From Penelope pileata (taxonomy: Eukaryota > Chordata > Aves > Galliformes > Cracidae), in assembly GCA_013396635.1 (NCBI GenBank), contig WBMW01004111.1:426205-490204 (forward strand): a DNA stretch of 64,000 bases. The letters run 5' to 3'. Numbering within the stretch: position 1 is the stretch's first letter; each line of letters begins with the position of its first letter. The notes below the pieces were generated by a model that ran no database searches, was not told where the DNA came from, and saw nothing but the letters and a program-made list of their open reading frames with translations. Below are positions 11,701 to 24,800 of this stretch, one piece after another. Both the position numbers and the translations under genes were made by a program.

Positions 11701-14700
11701 TACAAGGCAACATTTGGGTCTATGAGTATTTTTTCTCTGTTGCATAACACATAGTTGCTGGATAAAAGGAAAAATTTTACTAATATTCTAAGTGTGCAAA
11801 AAAACATTGGGAGATCAAACTGATTCCAGCCAAATTAGGGAAAAGGAAATGGACATATGTAGCCCTTCATCTTGGAAGAGGCTTGACCAGAAGAAAGAGC
11901 CATATGAGCTAAGCTTGGAGCAAGGAATATCATCACCATCTAGAGAGTTCTGCACGCAATTGACTACAGTACAGAGAAAAGAGTGTGTCAAGTTAAAGAA
12001 ATGTAATAGGGGAAATAAAGAAATTCAGATTTATTCCTGCCACTTGTGAGTACACTGCAATGTTATGCATTTATTGTATGCTCTCCTGTAACTTTAAGAA
12101 AGGTATTAATTGTCCACTTTAATACAGCAGTTTTGTTCAATCACATAAAAAATCAAAAGAATATACTATTGCCATAGAAAATTAAAAATAATCTTTTAAC
12201 TTTCTTTCTTCAAATTTTGAAATATTTGTATATATTTAAAATGATAATATTTTAGGGAAAACAGTGCTAGCAATAATTTCTAATAATTTAATAAGATGAC
12301 ACGTAATATGGACAAGATACATTTTTGTTACTAAGTAACATTGACATTATGAAAGTAACAAAATAATGAAATATCCATGTTAAGTGAATTTCTCTTTCTA
12401 AGCACCTCAGGTTTTAGATTTTCACATTATGCTATCAAATCATGTCTGCCAAGCATAAAACTCATCATCGTTGATGGTGAATACGCTTTAGAGTAGGCAA
12501 AATGTGATTAAAAGCTTAAATCTTTATGGAATAATTGCAAGGCTCTCACCTTAAGAACACCATGTTAATGTCGTAATTTGATAATATGAGAGCACAACTC
12601 AAGCTAGCTAGTGATTGTGAAGATGTAATTGTCTCTTTTGCAATCAAAGCTGATTTAGATTGCATGTCTGATCTCAGTTTTAATTTTCAGACCTCTCCCC
12701 AATCATCAGGGATCAGTGCCATTATAATTAAATCCTTTTCATGCTTCTGTCCATTCTATTAAAGATAGACAGGGACAACTCTCTTTGCCTACAGATACAT
12801 GGCAACATCAAAGACATGGAATATTAGCAAAGGGAAAGGTTAAAGGCTCTGGATATTGACTTAGGTAACAATTTGACTAGTAGAATTTTGATTAGAATAA
12901 TAAATCTAAATAAAGCTTACTAAATTTATTAGGTTACTTCCGTGTTTTTATGTTTGCTCTTCTCTACAGTATACTATTGCAGGGACAATGCCCTTATGGC
13001 TGCAGGATAACCCTTGGCAGAGGTGCTTAATGTATTACAGTTTGAATTTCAGTTTAAATAAAGCAAAACACTGAAAGACACATTGAATATCTTTAGTTAG
13101 AAGAGATCCATGAGGATCCTTAAACCCAAAACTATTCTTTCAAATCTGAAATAATTTGATGATGTAAAAAATAATAATTCTTACCTGCGTTGACGTTAGA
13201 TAAAGCCAAAAGTCATTATACAATGCATCATTTCCTTTTTTAACATCAAATCTCAAATATATACTGTTAGTAGGAGGCATTTTGCCATTCCTATTGATTT
13301 TGAGGTTATTAACAGTTATATAGTGTTGGGAAGAAACTAAGACACTAAGCTACACAGATTCTATGAATAACAGTGTAAAATGGTGATGGCCTGCCTGAGA
13401 AAAGATAAAAAATTCAAGAGCAAAGTAGATGGACAAGAGCCTAACAGAAAGTATTAGCTGAATATGTAATGTGGAAATACTAAACAGTGGGAGATTTCTA
13501 TTTAAAAAAAAAAAATGCATGGAAGATGGAGTCTTCAGTGATGTCATGCTGCCAAAAATAGCATTAATTTTTGGGAAACTGATAGGTGTCTTTGAGGGTA
13601 GAAAGAGAAAAGTTAATTAGTGTCATACAATTGATTGTGATACAACACAGAAAACAAGTCAAAAGGATTTAAGATATTTGGCAGTGGCAGAAACTGATCA
13701 CTTTTTTGTTTGCTGCAGCCTGCAGTGAGATTAGCTCAGACATCATGCCCGGGAGCAGTGTTTTACTTCTGTCTTTACTCATGGATGCAGAAACCCTGCA
13801 GCAATCTCCCCACCCTGGGCACGACTCACTTCAGGCCAATTTTTCACCATTGTGGCCCTACTCCAAGCAATTAGCATAATTTATTCTCTAAAAGTCAAGA
13901 AGTTTCTCTCTCTCACACTTTTCATACCTATTTTACCAAAGTTTGCATATGATAGGCAGAAGCTTACAGAAATGTAAACTTATGCAATAAGTATGCCTAT
14001 GGTCTTAGTAGTGTTTAGCTAAGTAAAAATGATCTAAATTCAACACAATTCCTTCCTGAAGAACTGGAAATTGAGTGGTTTTTAGTTTTGAGTAGCACAT
14101 CATAATCAAGTTTGAATTTGCTAATAACACAATCTATGGCATGTCTGGTCGTAACTGTTATTAATATTCTAATTAAATAGTAGGAGTCATATCTTCTGAT
14201 TTAGCCATTTCTGCATCCAGTTTCAGTTAACCCATAGAAAAGTATTCTCTCTTTACTACCTCTTTCAGGAAGAACTGAAGTGTTCTCTTAAGATTCCCTC
14301 TTCTGTTCATGCTAGCTGAAATTATACTTGAATGCAGCCAAATATCTCCCTTATTATGTATGATCAAATGGAAATCAAAACTGTTTTGACAGATGGCTGG
14401 TATTCTTGATTCAAAGGTATTTGGGGCCAACCCTGAAAGAAGGCTTCTATAAAAGCAGAGAATGAGAGCCCTGAAAATTCTGTGTATTTATGTGCCTTCA
14501 TATCTTTTAATAATGTGTCCATTTAATCTCAATATCATCATAGCAACATAATTTCAGAGTTTTAGAACCTAATTGTGAGCCAGGAAATCCAATTAATACA
14601 GTAAATACTTATAAGAGCTTTAATATGACACATTATACCACTGGTCGAGACATGGAGAGAAGCAAAATGCCATTGCATCCAGAAATTGGGTGAGCCAGAC

Positions 14701-16268
14701 AATGACTGATCTGTTTAGTAGAAGAGAGAATTTTGTCTGTTTTTTTAATCTTCTTTTATCTTCCAGTTATAGAATGTGATGGTCTTCAGGGGAAATTTCA
14801 CGGTTAATTATACAACAGAAATGCAGAAGCTGTAGGAAATTTTCGGTCTAAATGTCTGTGAGTAGAGATGGGTAAAATTTAAACTTTTTATTCTTATCTG
14901 TTACTCTGGGCTCCATTTCTAGCTGACAGAGACCAGGATCTTCTAAGGTCGAAAAGCTTCAATTTTCAGGAAAGAAGACTCATGCAAATATTTCTACATT
15001 CATTCTTACAGATCACTCCCATGTCACTTTTTCACGTTATTTGCATGCTATATACCACTGAAAGCCATGCAAACTTATCTCTGTTAATCAATTTAAACAC
15101 ACCATCAGTCACTCGACACATGCTTCCATCTAGCTCGCCTTGAATCCTTCTGGATAAGAGAAAGAAAAAAACATTGACACTTTAGGTTCCCTAACTATAA
15201 CTTGTGTTCTAAGGAGTCACTACACAAATGGTAATAAACACCTCAGCATGCTCCTTCAGACTCTTCTCTAACCCTCTGATCTGAATTCAGACATTGCTGT
15301 GTTTTTCCCAAACTGGAGAAAAAGAGAAAAAAACGCTTTTTTAAATGAAAAGGAAGGATGACACCTCCTTGGCATTCAGCTTTTACATGAAATATAGTTA
15401 GCATAACATTCCACTTTTTCCAGTTAGCTATGATTACACTAGTTGTAATTGTCCGGATACAAATTAATGGAATTTAGCAGCTCACTGGAATGTCCCGAAG
15501 ACCAGACTGAAAATGTCTGAAATGAAAAATTGATCTGATGGTCCTCACTGTTCAGTACAGTTTAGCTTTCCTCATTCCTTTCCAAGCCCTGATGTCCCCG
15601 GCAAAGAGGTTAATCAATCAGTTCATCTACAGATGACAGCAAACATTAGGAAAATATAAAAATAAAGAATCACAAACGTAAATAGTAGAAGCACAAGTTT
15701 ATTTACAAGCTTCTGAATATTTTACAACTCTGGAGAGCAAAAACAGTCAGACATGAGAAAACACTTAGTAATGTTCCTAATGCTCCCCTACTCCTTCTCT
15801 TTCTGTATAGAACATATTTACTGCTTTTCCTTTTAGTTTGCTTACTGTCTTAGTTTCAAACAGAAGAGCAAGAATTATTCCTCAATGACTATCTTAAGGA
15901 GACATGTCCTGCCCAACACCTTTCTGTTAGTTGGCTTTCAGAAATCTTATAATCTGTAGTTATTGTAATAACACCTGAAAACAAGAGTGTATTTTTTTTG
16001 TCCTGAATATTGAGTCTTTTTTCTTATAAAGAGAGAATATAAGGAACATAAGAGGACTTTTTAGTCACATGTTGCAATTTGGAAAGTCATTTGGCATCCT
16101 GTTTGCATCTCTACTGAATTGAAACAAAGAACAAAGCTTGAACAAGCTGGATAGACTCCAGTTTCCATTGTGTAAAGATTGAATCCTATGAAAACTATAT
16201 GACAGAGCTGGTCATCTGTGGTGTCACTGAAGAGTACTGCTGGTGTCCACTCCCTAGACACATTATAC

Positions 16269-16274
16269 TTTATT
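16269..16274 (-). other. GHRHR: Candidate GHRHR poly(A) signal AATAAA
   Basis: The plus strand reads TTTATT, so AATAAA lies on the minus strand 286 bp past the GHRHR stop. An alternative ATTAAA lies at 16389-16384. Either would give a short 3'UTR; the sequence alone does not decide between them. Confidence 0.45.
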
Positions 16275-16559
16275 GTTTATAGGTAAAAGAGTACAGATAG
16301 GAAATCAAAAAGAGACAATATTTACATACGCTGTGATTTAACAGTTTATCCAAGAGAGGGCTATTTTGATTGGCCAGTCATTCTTTAATCCACCACTTCA
16401 TTGCTGTTCTGGAAGAGATAGCTGGTGGGCACGATTTCTGCAGAAGTGGATCCTCCTCCAATTTCCTCAGAATAAGCTATAATCATTAAGGATTTGTTGT
16501 TTGTTTGTTTTTCCTAACCAGGCTTCTATATGTGGTTACTACAGATTCTGAGGCTTTCT

Positions 16560-16682
16560 TTAGCACACAGATGTATTCATTTTTACTCCAGAACTGGTTG
16601 GCACAGTCCATCTTGTCTTTCTCCAAACTGGCATAAGTCCATATGTCTTACCATGCCATCTCCGACCAATTTCCGTTTGCAC
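16560..16682 (-). CDS. GHRHR: GHRHR exon 13 (helix 8, C-terminal tail, stop)
   Basis: The terminal coding exon is 123 nt including TAA (16562-16560), after acceptor TTTTGAG. It encodes VQTEIGRRWHGKTYGLMPVW, then a basic stretch and the end MNTSVC. The human tail VRTEISRKWHG...TSMC aligns along its length, which supports GHRHR over other class B1 receptors. The 3'UTR should run down to a poly(A) site below 16389. Confidence 0.97.
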   Translation of the reverse strand: MQTEIGRRWHGKTYGLMPVWRKTRWTVPTSSGVKMNTSVC

Positions 16683-19600
16683 CTCAAAAGGAAAGGAGAA
16701 TGTTATTATGTGGTCAAACACTGAGTAGGAGACTGCTGGGAAAGAGTAAAGACACATTTGATTGCTAGAGAAGGGAAAAAATCAGACATTTCAGTACAAG
16801 TTTGTTCTTTTCAGTTCCCTTTCTGTCTAACACAGAAAATTAGGATCCTCCAGAGAGTGGCCTGTCCTAGCCTGTTCATCGCTCTGTATTGACGAAAAAG
16901 CCTAATGTAGCTAGCTCAGAGTTGGCCTCCAATGTTCAAAACAGTAAATGATTCCCATTCTTACATTCAAGAGTGCTGTGTTCCTTCTTAAAGAAAGACA
17001 GAGAGAGAGAGAGAAAGAGCGAGAAAGAAAGAAAAAGAAACCCACTTTCATTTTTAATTTATTGCTTTGTTTTCTACCTAACAGCAGAGTCCACCTTTCT
17101 CTGCTGAACTGAAAAGTCCATAATCAATAATCAACTTTTTCCCCAGCAGAGTAATTATACTTTGGAGTACTTATGCATAGTCAAGTCATCAAAGTTTTCT
17201 GAGAAATGAAATAACACGAGGCTTCTAATTCCAGCACTGAAAAAAATTTTCTCTGCCAATAAAATATTTTCTCAGCTTTTTTCAGTATATTCTCTCTTTC
17301 TCTATCTATTTTTTTTCTATAACCCTTTGGAAATTTATTCCAAGAGTGATGTTACCAATAATGCCTCCACAATTCAATACATTGTCTCCACATTCCTCAC
17401 TTTCCACAGTTGCTAAGAGATGTCTTCATGTAGGGATGCCCTGTAGGTTGGCATATATGAATTACAAGACTCTCCCTTCCTAAGGAGCAACAAGTAGAAA
17501 TTGTAAAGATATGTAGAAGAAGAGTGTTTGCTCCTCTAAGAGTATCTGGTCAAGAACCTTTTCCAAAGCAACAAGGGAAAATAAGAAAGGGAGGCAACAA
17601 TGGGAACTAAGTCTGCTCAGTCACACTAATGTATGAGAGCATGTGAGAGTTATCTGATTGAGGATTTCTAAGTTGGGGGACAATCACAAGAAACAAATCT
17701 CTCAGTCATGCTAATTGTTGGGCTAACAAGTTAGAGGTGCCAATTCCAGGAAGGGTGAACCTCATAGCTGATAAGATTGTGAACCAATGGAGCCCAGTCT
17801 GGGAGGGTACAGAAAATGCAGAGCTCTGTGAATCCATGGAGGGTGTGCAAGGAAAGGGAGGAGCAGGAGGAAAAATGAGAGGGAATAAACAGAAAAGGAT
17901 AGAACAAGGCCCGACAGTGCACTTGGGTGCTTGAGCCCTGTGCCTGATTAATGCAGTCTGTCCTATCTTCTAGTATTTCGTTATTAAATCTTTTCTTAGC
18001 TCTCTCTCTGTGTATTTGCATTCTCTCCTGTGTGTGTGTGCTGCAAGGACTATGTGCCAGCTACAGGTAAGACCTGTGTGTGTCTGAGTGAAATGTGCCA
18101 GCTGCTGGGATCAGGCCAGGAGTGTAGGCCCACAGACTGTGGGGCCAGCTCCTGGAGCGAGGGGGAATCCTAGCATCCATAGCTGGAAAGGCCACAGCTC
18201 TCTGGATCTAAAAGGGTCCTAAAGACTTTTTGGGCCAAATGCCAGCTGCTGTGAGGACCAGAGCAAGCGAACTGGGCACCAGCTACTGGACTCAGACTGG
18301 TGTATGCCCCCTGGCTGGGACAGTCTGTCAGTGTGCTCCGTCTATGTACGTCTCTGGGATACATGCTCAGCTTTGCTACTGGTTGGACTTGCAAAAGAGA
18401 AAGCAGCAGCCACATCCCCCAGCCTGGGCAGAGATCCCTGGTCTCCAGGCATGGAGCTGGGCCCCAGAGGCCTTGCAGGAGTGGTACTGGGCCCGAGTGG
18501 CTGGAAGAGGCGGATGTTCTTTACCTCACTTAACAGACACCAGCAGATTTTTAGTACAGTCTGAAATTGAATCTCAATCACAACCTACAATAGCCCTCTC
18601 GACTGCCCTATAGTCAGAAAAGAGGGAAATTCCAGGTTTTCAATTCCTTCCAAAATATGGATGGTACATTAATTATATAAGCAACAGAAGAGTTTAAGAT
18701 GCATCCTTATTAGAATGTCTAGATTATACAAATGAAACTGGCTACTAAACTAAGTGGAACAATTCTTGTCCCATCAACAATATAAAAATGACTTAAATAT
18801 TCTACACAGGGAAGCAAATTTATCAATGTGAAGAAATACTGAGAAGATTCGTAAGTATGTTAAAAACACTAGAAAAGAATATTCTGGTAGTGGGCAATAT
18901 GTATAAATTTAATATATTTAGTAATTTCATAATTTAGTAACTTTAGTAGCTGTAGGTTAGTTTGCTTCACTGCAGCAGCTTGTATTCTCAGGTCTGGACG
19001 TATCATGGCTTTCCCAAGCCCCCCTATAATACAACAACAGGCAGAAAAGATAAAAAAGACTTGATGGAATAGCTCATTTCTCCACTAGATGGCTTCATTC
19101 CCATGAAGATAATTGAGATGAAATTCAACCTCACTGATTCCCATGTTAACAGACTATCCCATGAAACTAAAAAATTAGATTATCTGCCTGTATGGTACTA
19201 ATTATTAGCTCTATAAATCTGCACATGAAATCAATATTGTAAACTATATATTTCCCTTACCTCTTGGTTCAGAAAACAGTAGAGAACTGCTACAATAAAC
19301 CCCTGAGGAAGAAAAGTAAGATGAAATAAAAACGATAATTGAGTGTTATCACAGTTTGAAAAACCCTTTTGCACTGTCTGACTCCATGATAGTGCTGTGT
19401 ATGTGAGTCAGTTAAGTTAGAGTACTTTTACAAATTATATGTCTCCAATAGAGCTGATCAGTCAGGTAATTAGCTAGTTAATCGATTATTACCAAAGTCA
19501 GAAAGGTCATTAGAATTCACAAAAATAAATGATATAGCAAATGGTCTCCCAGATTATGCTTACAAAAGTATGTCCATTCTACAGCAAAGGAGCTCATACA

Positions 19601-21863
19601 GCTTTTCAGTCAACTTCTGTCTTTGCAGAAGAAAATTTTGTCTCATTTATCAAATGAGATAAAATCCCATTTTTATTTCATTTATCCAGTGAGATAAAAT
19701 TCTTGCCTACTGAATACATTTTTTAAGTTTCTGAACTGAGATAAACCCAGGAAAATCCTAAGAGGTCAATGGATCTATGTGGTCAGATACTCACTAAACA
19801 CCTTTTTATTCAGCTTACTTCTTTCTTGCATTGTCAGTTAACAATGAAGGACAAATCCAAATATGGATGCTCAGGATTAAGTTGTGCAGGGGTGATTGTA
19901 CAGGATTGACACAAAGAGTTAAATCTTCACATCGACTAAACCAGCACAGCTCATGGGTTTTCAGTGATGCTCGCTGACAAATGATGTTGTACAGCCTTTT
20001 AGAGAGGGATGTGCTCCCTTGTGGAGTTTGGTAGGGTTGCACACAGCTATTTCTTGTAGACTTTGAGATGTAGCACAGGGAAAGGGAGGAAACAAAGGGA
20101 AGCAGAGTGCTGTCTTGCTTTTAACTCAGGTAGCAAAGCCACGTGGAAGGCTATGTCAGAGAAGCCCCAGTGGCTGTTCTGGTTGGCACCAAGCTCATCA
20201 AGCTGTTCATGCCTTGTGTGTCAATTGAAAGTAGTTGGGAAATCCAAAGTACATGAAACACTTTTTCCTACCACGGAGGGAAAAGCATGTAGGATCTCCC
20301 AGAGAAGTAGTATGTTGGGCTAGTATCTACACCAGACACAACTATGATTTTATATATTTTTCTATCAATTTTTCTTTGCCAAAGGATTGTTAGAAAGGAG
20401 GTTGGACCTGCAGCTTTGATTGCCTCTGCATGTTCTAGTATCAGCCCAAATTGTTTTGATCTTGTCAGTGAAGTGAGGGAAGGTCTGTGTACTGGTAGCA
20501 AAGAAGGTTTCATTATGTCTGGCTTTGACTCAATGTCCAACTAACACACCTTTCTGAAAAACCTGGTCTTGGCAAAATCCACAAGTATGCAATCTAACCT
20601 AGAACCAGGTAGGATGTAGATCACATCTTCAGATCTGAGCCTCAGCAAAGAACCATGAGGAGACACTATCTCCAGGATACAATTATTTTGTTTGGTAATA
20701 GTTGTCATGTGGAAACTGGATTAAATTAGAAAATCTGCTATGAAGGAACTGAAGATTCTGCAGTGATTTTACCTGAAAAGATCCAAAGCAGAGCTCTAAA
20801 TAAAGTCGAACACCAAGGCTGGTATATTCCGGAAGAAAGTTGAAGACAATATAATGAGTTCCAAATAACGGAATTAGAAGGAGAGTTGACCTTGAGAGAC
20901 GTCTAGCACAGGCCATGAGAAGAACATAACATTATTTTTTTTTAAAGTTAAAGACCAATGTATGCAATATGTAATAATGATGAACAGAAGTTAATAGAGA
21001 GATATAAATGTCTAGATATTAAATTCTTATCTCCTGGGACTATCATGCTAGGCAGAAATCATAATGAGAAAATAGCTGGAAAGACATCTCTTATGCTTAT
21101 TGCCTTATTGGCAATAATATATTCATGACTTACAGAATTTTGGCTTTCACTCTTTCTGAACGAAATTGTAAGTCAGGAAAACGTAATCAGTAGAATATAT
21201 TTTGCTCTATTTGAGCCATTGAACATTTGATATTTATTTGCAAGCAAACACAGATGAAGGAACTTGCAGGCTCCTTGTATAGCTCATGCCCGGAGAACGA
21301 CACCTCTAGATAGCAATTTAATCTTTTGTTTATTTTTGCTGGGAGTGAGATAATGTTGAAAATTTCTAACATTAAAAGCCAACAGAACTGAGACTGGTTT
21401 TGGCAATGGACATGTATTTCTGCTTAGAAAAGATCATATAAATTTTTTTGACTAAGATCATTGACAATGTCTTTTTTTTGTTCCATACACTACCTGTACT
21501 GAGATGAGTTATTGAAGTTGATTTGTCTAGGATCTAGTTTTTTCAGTAAAATTCTGATGATGTTGATAAATAGGACGAAATTGACCTGTTTAAAATATTT
21601 TTTGGAAAAAAAAAAGGGTTACTTTCTTTTATTGAACTTTTCAATGAACATCATTATTTGCCTTCACTTAATATGTATTTCTTATAGTTTCAATGAAATC
21701 TGTGAAAGATTATTATAATACGTACTGGCAGAATTCAAGACTCTCAATGGATTGCATTCCTTCTCAGAAAAATAGATGAAGATGAGAACTTGAGAACTTA
21801 GCTCTGTTATGCAAAATATTTTTATCAATATCTTGTGTGATTCATATTTTGCAGCTCATATTT

Positions 21864-21897
<34 letters not shown>

Positions 21898-24800
21898 AGA
21901 TGGCTATTGCTGGTGTCTTTAGACATTATTGGTAGCATTCATCTTGTTAAATATAGATATCTCCAATGGCTGCATCTGAGCTGATCACCCTGTTCTCCCT
22001 TTGTAGTCAATGGAGAGAGAGACAATCAATACAGCCTGAGATGGAGTTGGGGATGAGCCATCTCCACACACAGACATCAGATGAATCACACAGCACAAGT
22101 GCCTGTTTCACTTCGTTGACTCTGAAGAAAGCTGAGGAACATCATCTCAGCTCCAAAGCTATCTAGGGTCAATCTTACCTTGCAAAGTAAATTTTATTCA
22201 ATTGCAATTTGGCATAGCCCTACCAAAGTCTGTGGAGCTGCTTAACGTTCTACAATCAGAGAGTTTCTCCCCAAGTATTTTGTGTCCACACACACCAGTT
22301 TTTCCTTAGGTGAGGCTGAAAGCTTGAACTTGCCTAAGAGTGAGCACATTTCACCAGAAGGTCTCATTTTATTCATCAGTGAAACATTAAGTATATTCCA
22401 GCATAGAACTCATCAATTTAATCCCCTAAATTCTTGAATTTCAAATGCAGATGTCAGATGGGAAATAGTAAACAGAAAATAAATGGAATTAGAAAGAAAT
22501 GCAGCATTTTATTGAAATGTGACAACTATGACCAGTATTCAAATTGAGATTCTTAATTTTTCTCATTATATATGCTTTATTTGTATGCATCTGTCATCCA
22601 GTTAAACTAATCTTTTGATGGATGGCTTTAAGGCCACCCACAATCTCAAGGAATCTCGCAGATTCCTTGGGCTTAGTGACAATTAGGAGTAATCATATGC
22701 GATAACCATTTAAGGCTCATCAGTTAACTGAATAGATGCAAAAAACAAGAGCTATTGTTATTATTATCACTTGCAAAAGGAATCTATTGATCGCGAAAAT
22801 TTATGAGGGTTGCTCCGAAAGTGATGCCTCTGGTTTTTATTATGTTAGCAAACAGTAACTAGATTTTCATTTTAAATAGTTTTTTCTTCTAATCGGTGCT
22901 CACAAAGTTAGAAATACCTACCCCAACAGAAATTATAATAGGTCCTTTGATTAGCCACCAGTATGGAGAGTTTTGATTAATATCCCAGCATCTGAGAAAA
23001 TAACATTAAGTTTAGAAAAGAGGTGTGTGTAATCACTGCAAGCAAGGCAGCACATAGCAGTGCCAGTGAAATTCTCAGCAGATATATTTTTATGAAAGTG
23101 TAAGCACGCTGTAAGTACCCAGATATGTATCTGCTTTGTACAGGACATAGTTTTTTTAATAGATTATCCTGCTCCTGTCAAAAAGATACAGATCTATCAT
23201 GAAGTATTAAATGACAGCCTCAAATGTGGCAATTCCAACAAGAGACTTGGACAGATGATGCCATGACTGATAGAAAGATATAGTTTTGTTCTTCAAAGAT
23301 GTATATTTAAGACATAAAACATTTTGTCTGTGTAAAGTAATGAGCACTCCAAGCTTCAGAAATTTCAAATATATTTTGTGTCAGAAGCTTCCAAAATTTC
23401 ACTTTATCATTCTCCTTTTCTTATTGGAATCCCTTTTTCTCTTGCAGCCACAATAAATACATCAGCTTCCTGGGAAGGGTGCCCTACACAATTACAATAC
23501 TGCTGTCGTCTTACACTCTAGTAGATGTTGTAATCCCCATTCACTATGTCATTAAGGGAATGGAAATTCAGAACTCCACCACAGGCACTTATCTAAATGG
23601 TGATGTAAGGAAAGGAAAGGTCAGTTATATACTGATATTATTTTCCCATGTCATCGAAATGACATGAGCTTTCATCCTATCATTATTTAAAAAATACAAC
23701 TTATGTACGTAGAATAACGCAGGAAACAATGACTTACGCTGTGTCTTCAAAGTAGAATTTTGCTAATATCCATATGAAGGTGAAAAGTGTTGGGAAACCT
23801 GTCAGACAATTAAACAAAAAACTTTGTTTGTCTTGCTTCATCAATTAATCAAAATCTTGTCCACTGAAACTCTGTTGTGATGATGTATTTCAATCATTTT
23901 CAGAACTGAAATTGCTCTCTGTGGACTCCTAATACCCATGATGGAATGAAACAAGTTGTGGCATTGACTATTATGCTGATCATGCATCATTGTGAAGATG
24001 TAAAGGCATACAGAAGCTGCTTTGCACATGATATAGTGCTGTCAGGGAGGCCTGAACTTGCAACTTTTTGCCCACATGAACATAATTCACATGTGAACTT
24101 ACCTTTAGCACTCAAATGCAGATAGCACATTAAATCCCAGATTTATGTAATATGTTCTTTTTGCATGACAATATGTTAAGGAATATTGTTTATCAATTCT
24201 TTAAATAATAGCAATGTGAACAGTTTACAAATACAGAATGTCATGCACTCTACCTTAAACTTCCCTTGAAATGTCCCTAAAACACAAAAGAGTGATTCAA
24301 TATTCTTAGTTGCCATGCTCACCTTAACCTTTGTGTCAGCATCTATGGACTGCCTTCCTAAACTGACCAACATTTCCTTTGGTTCATATGACCTCAGGAG
24401 GAAGTTCTCTGATATTTGGTTTGCACAGCAAATTTACATGGGCAGATACTTAATTTGTATCCCCAAATGTACTTAGTTTTCTATGTATTTCACAGGGACT
24501 TTAATGTTGTACTTTAAAAAAAAGCTTGATTGTTCCTCACTAGTGTATGCGTAAAAATAAAAGCAACATCAATGCTTTGTTTATATTTTTACTAGTGACT
24601 TCAGATAGCCAGACTCAGTTCCACATTCAGTATTTTTTATCAGATGGTTAAAGTGTTTTGTAACATCTTGCCTTTTATTAATTTTATGTAAAATTCTTAC
24701 TTACCCCAACCAAAGAGAACCAGCCACCAAAAATATCTTCTTCCATGAGAAAGGGATGAGAGCAGCAGACAGTTTAGGTAAAGAGCCTCTACTAACAGCC

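Larger units (their letters stand above)
1..16268. other. Intergenic DNA beyond the 3' end of GHRHR
   Basis: Apart from the three LTR-related pieces at 1204, 3246 and 5290 I see no gene. The open frames here are at most about 125 codons, lack recognisable domains and fit chance in AT-rich DNA. The longest featureless stretch is 5785-16268. Mammalian ADCYAP1R1 would be expected further left, and none of its exons was recognised. Confidence 0.7.
16683..19260 (-). other. GHRHR: GHRHR intron 12, with an LTR-like GC-rich block
   Basis: 2578 bp. It has a purine-rich low-complexity tract (about 16995-17040) and a block at about 17716-18540 that is more GC-rich than its surroundings and carries internal repeats. 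Intron length relative to neighbours is partly explained by that insertion. Confidence 0.8.
21586..22921 (-). other. GHRHR: GHRHR intron 9, with a 31-bp poly(T) and a mariner fragment
   Basis: 1336 bp. It holds a homopolymer of 31 T on the plus strand (21866-21896) and a Galluhop-type terminal fragment (22801-22855). Confidence 0.85.

Noticed and set aside
18230..18613. 127-codon plus-strand frame
   Set aside because: It lies in the repetitive GC-rich block of GHRHR intron 12, where several frames are open through composition. No domain is seen.
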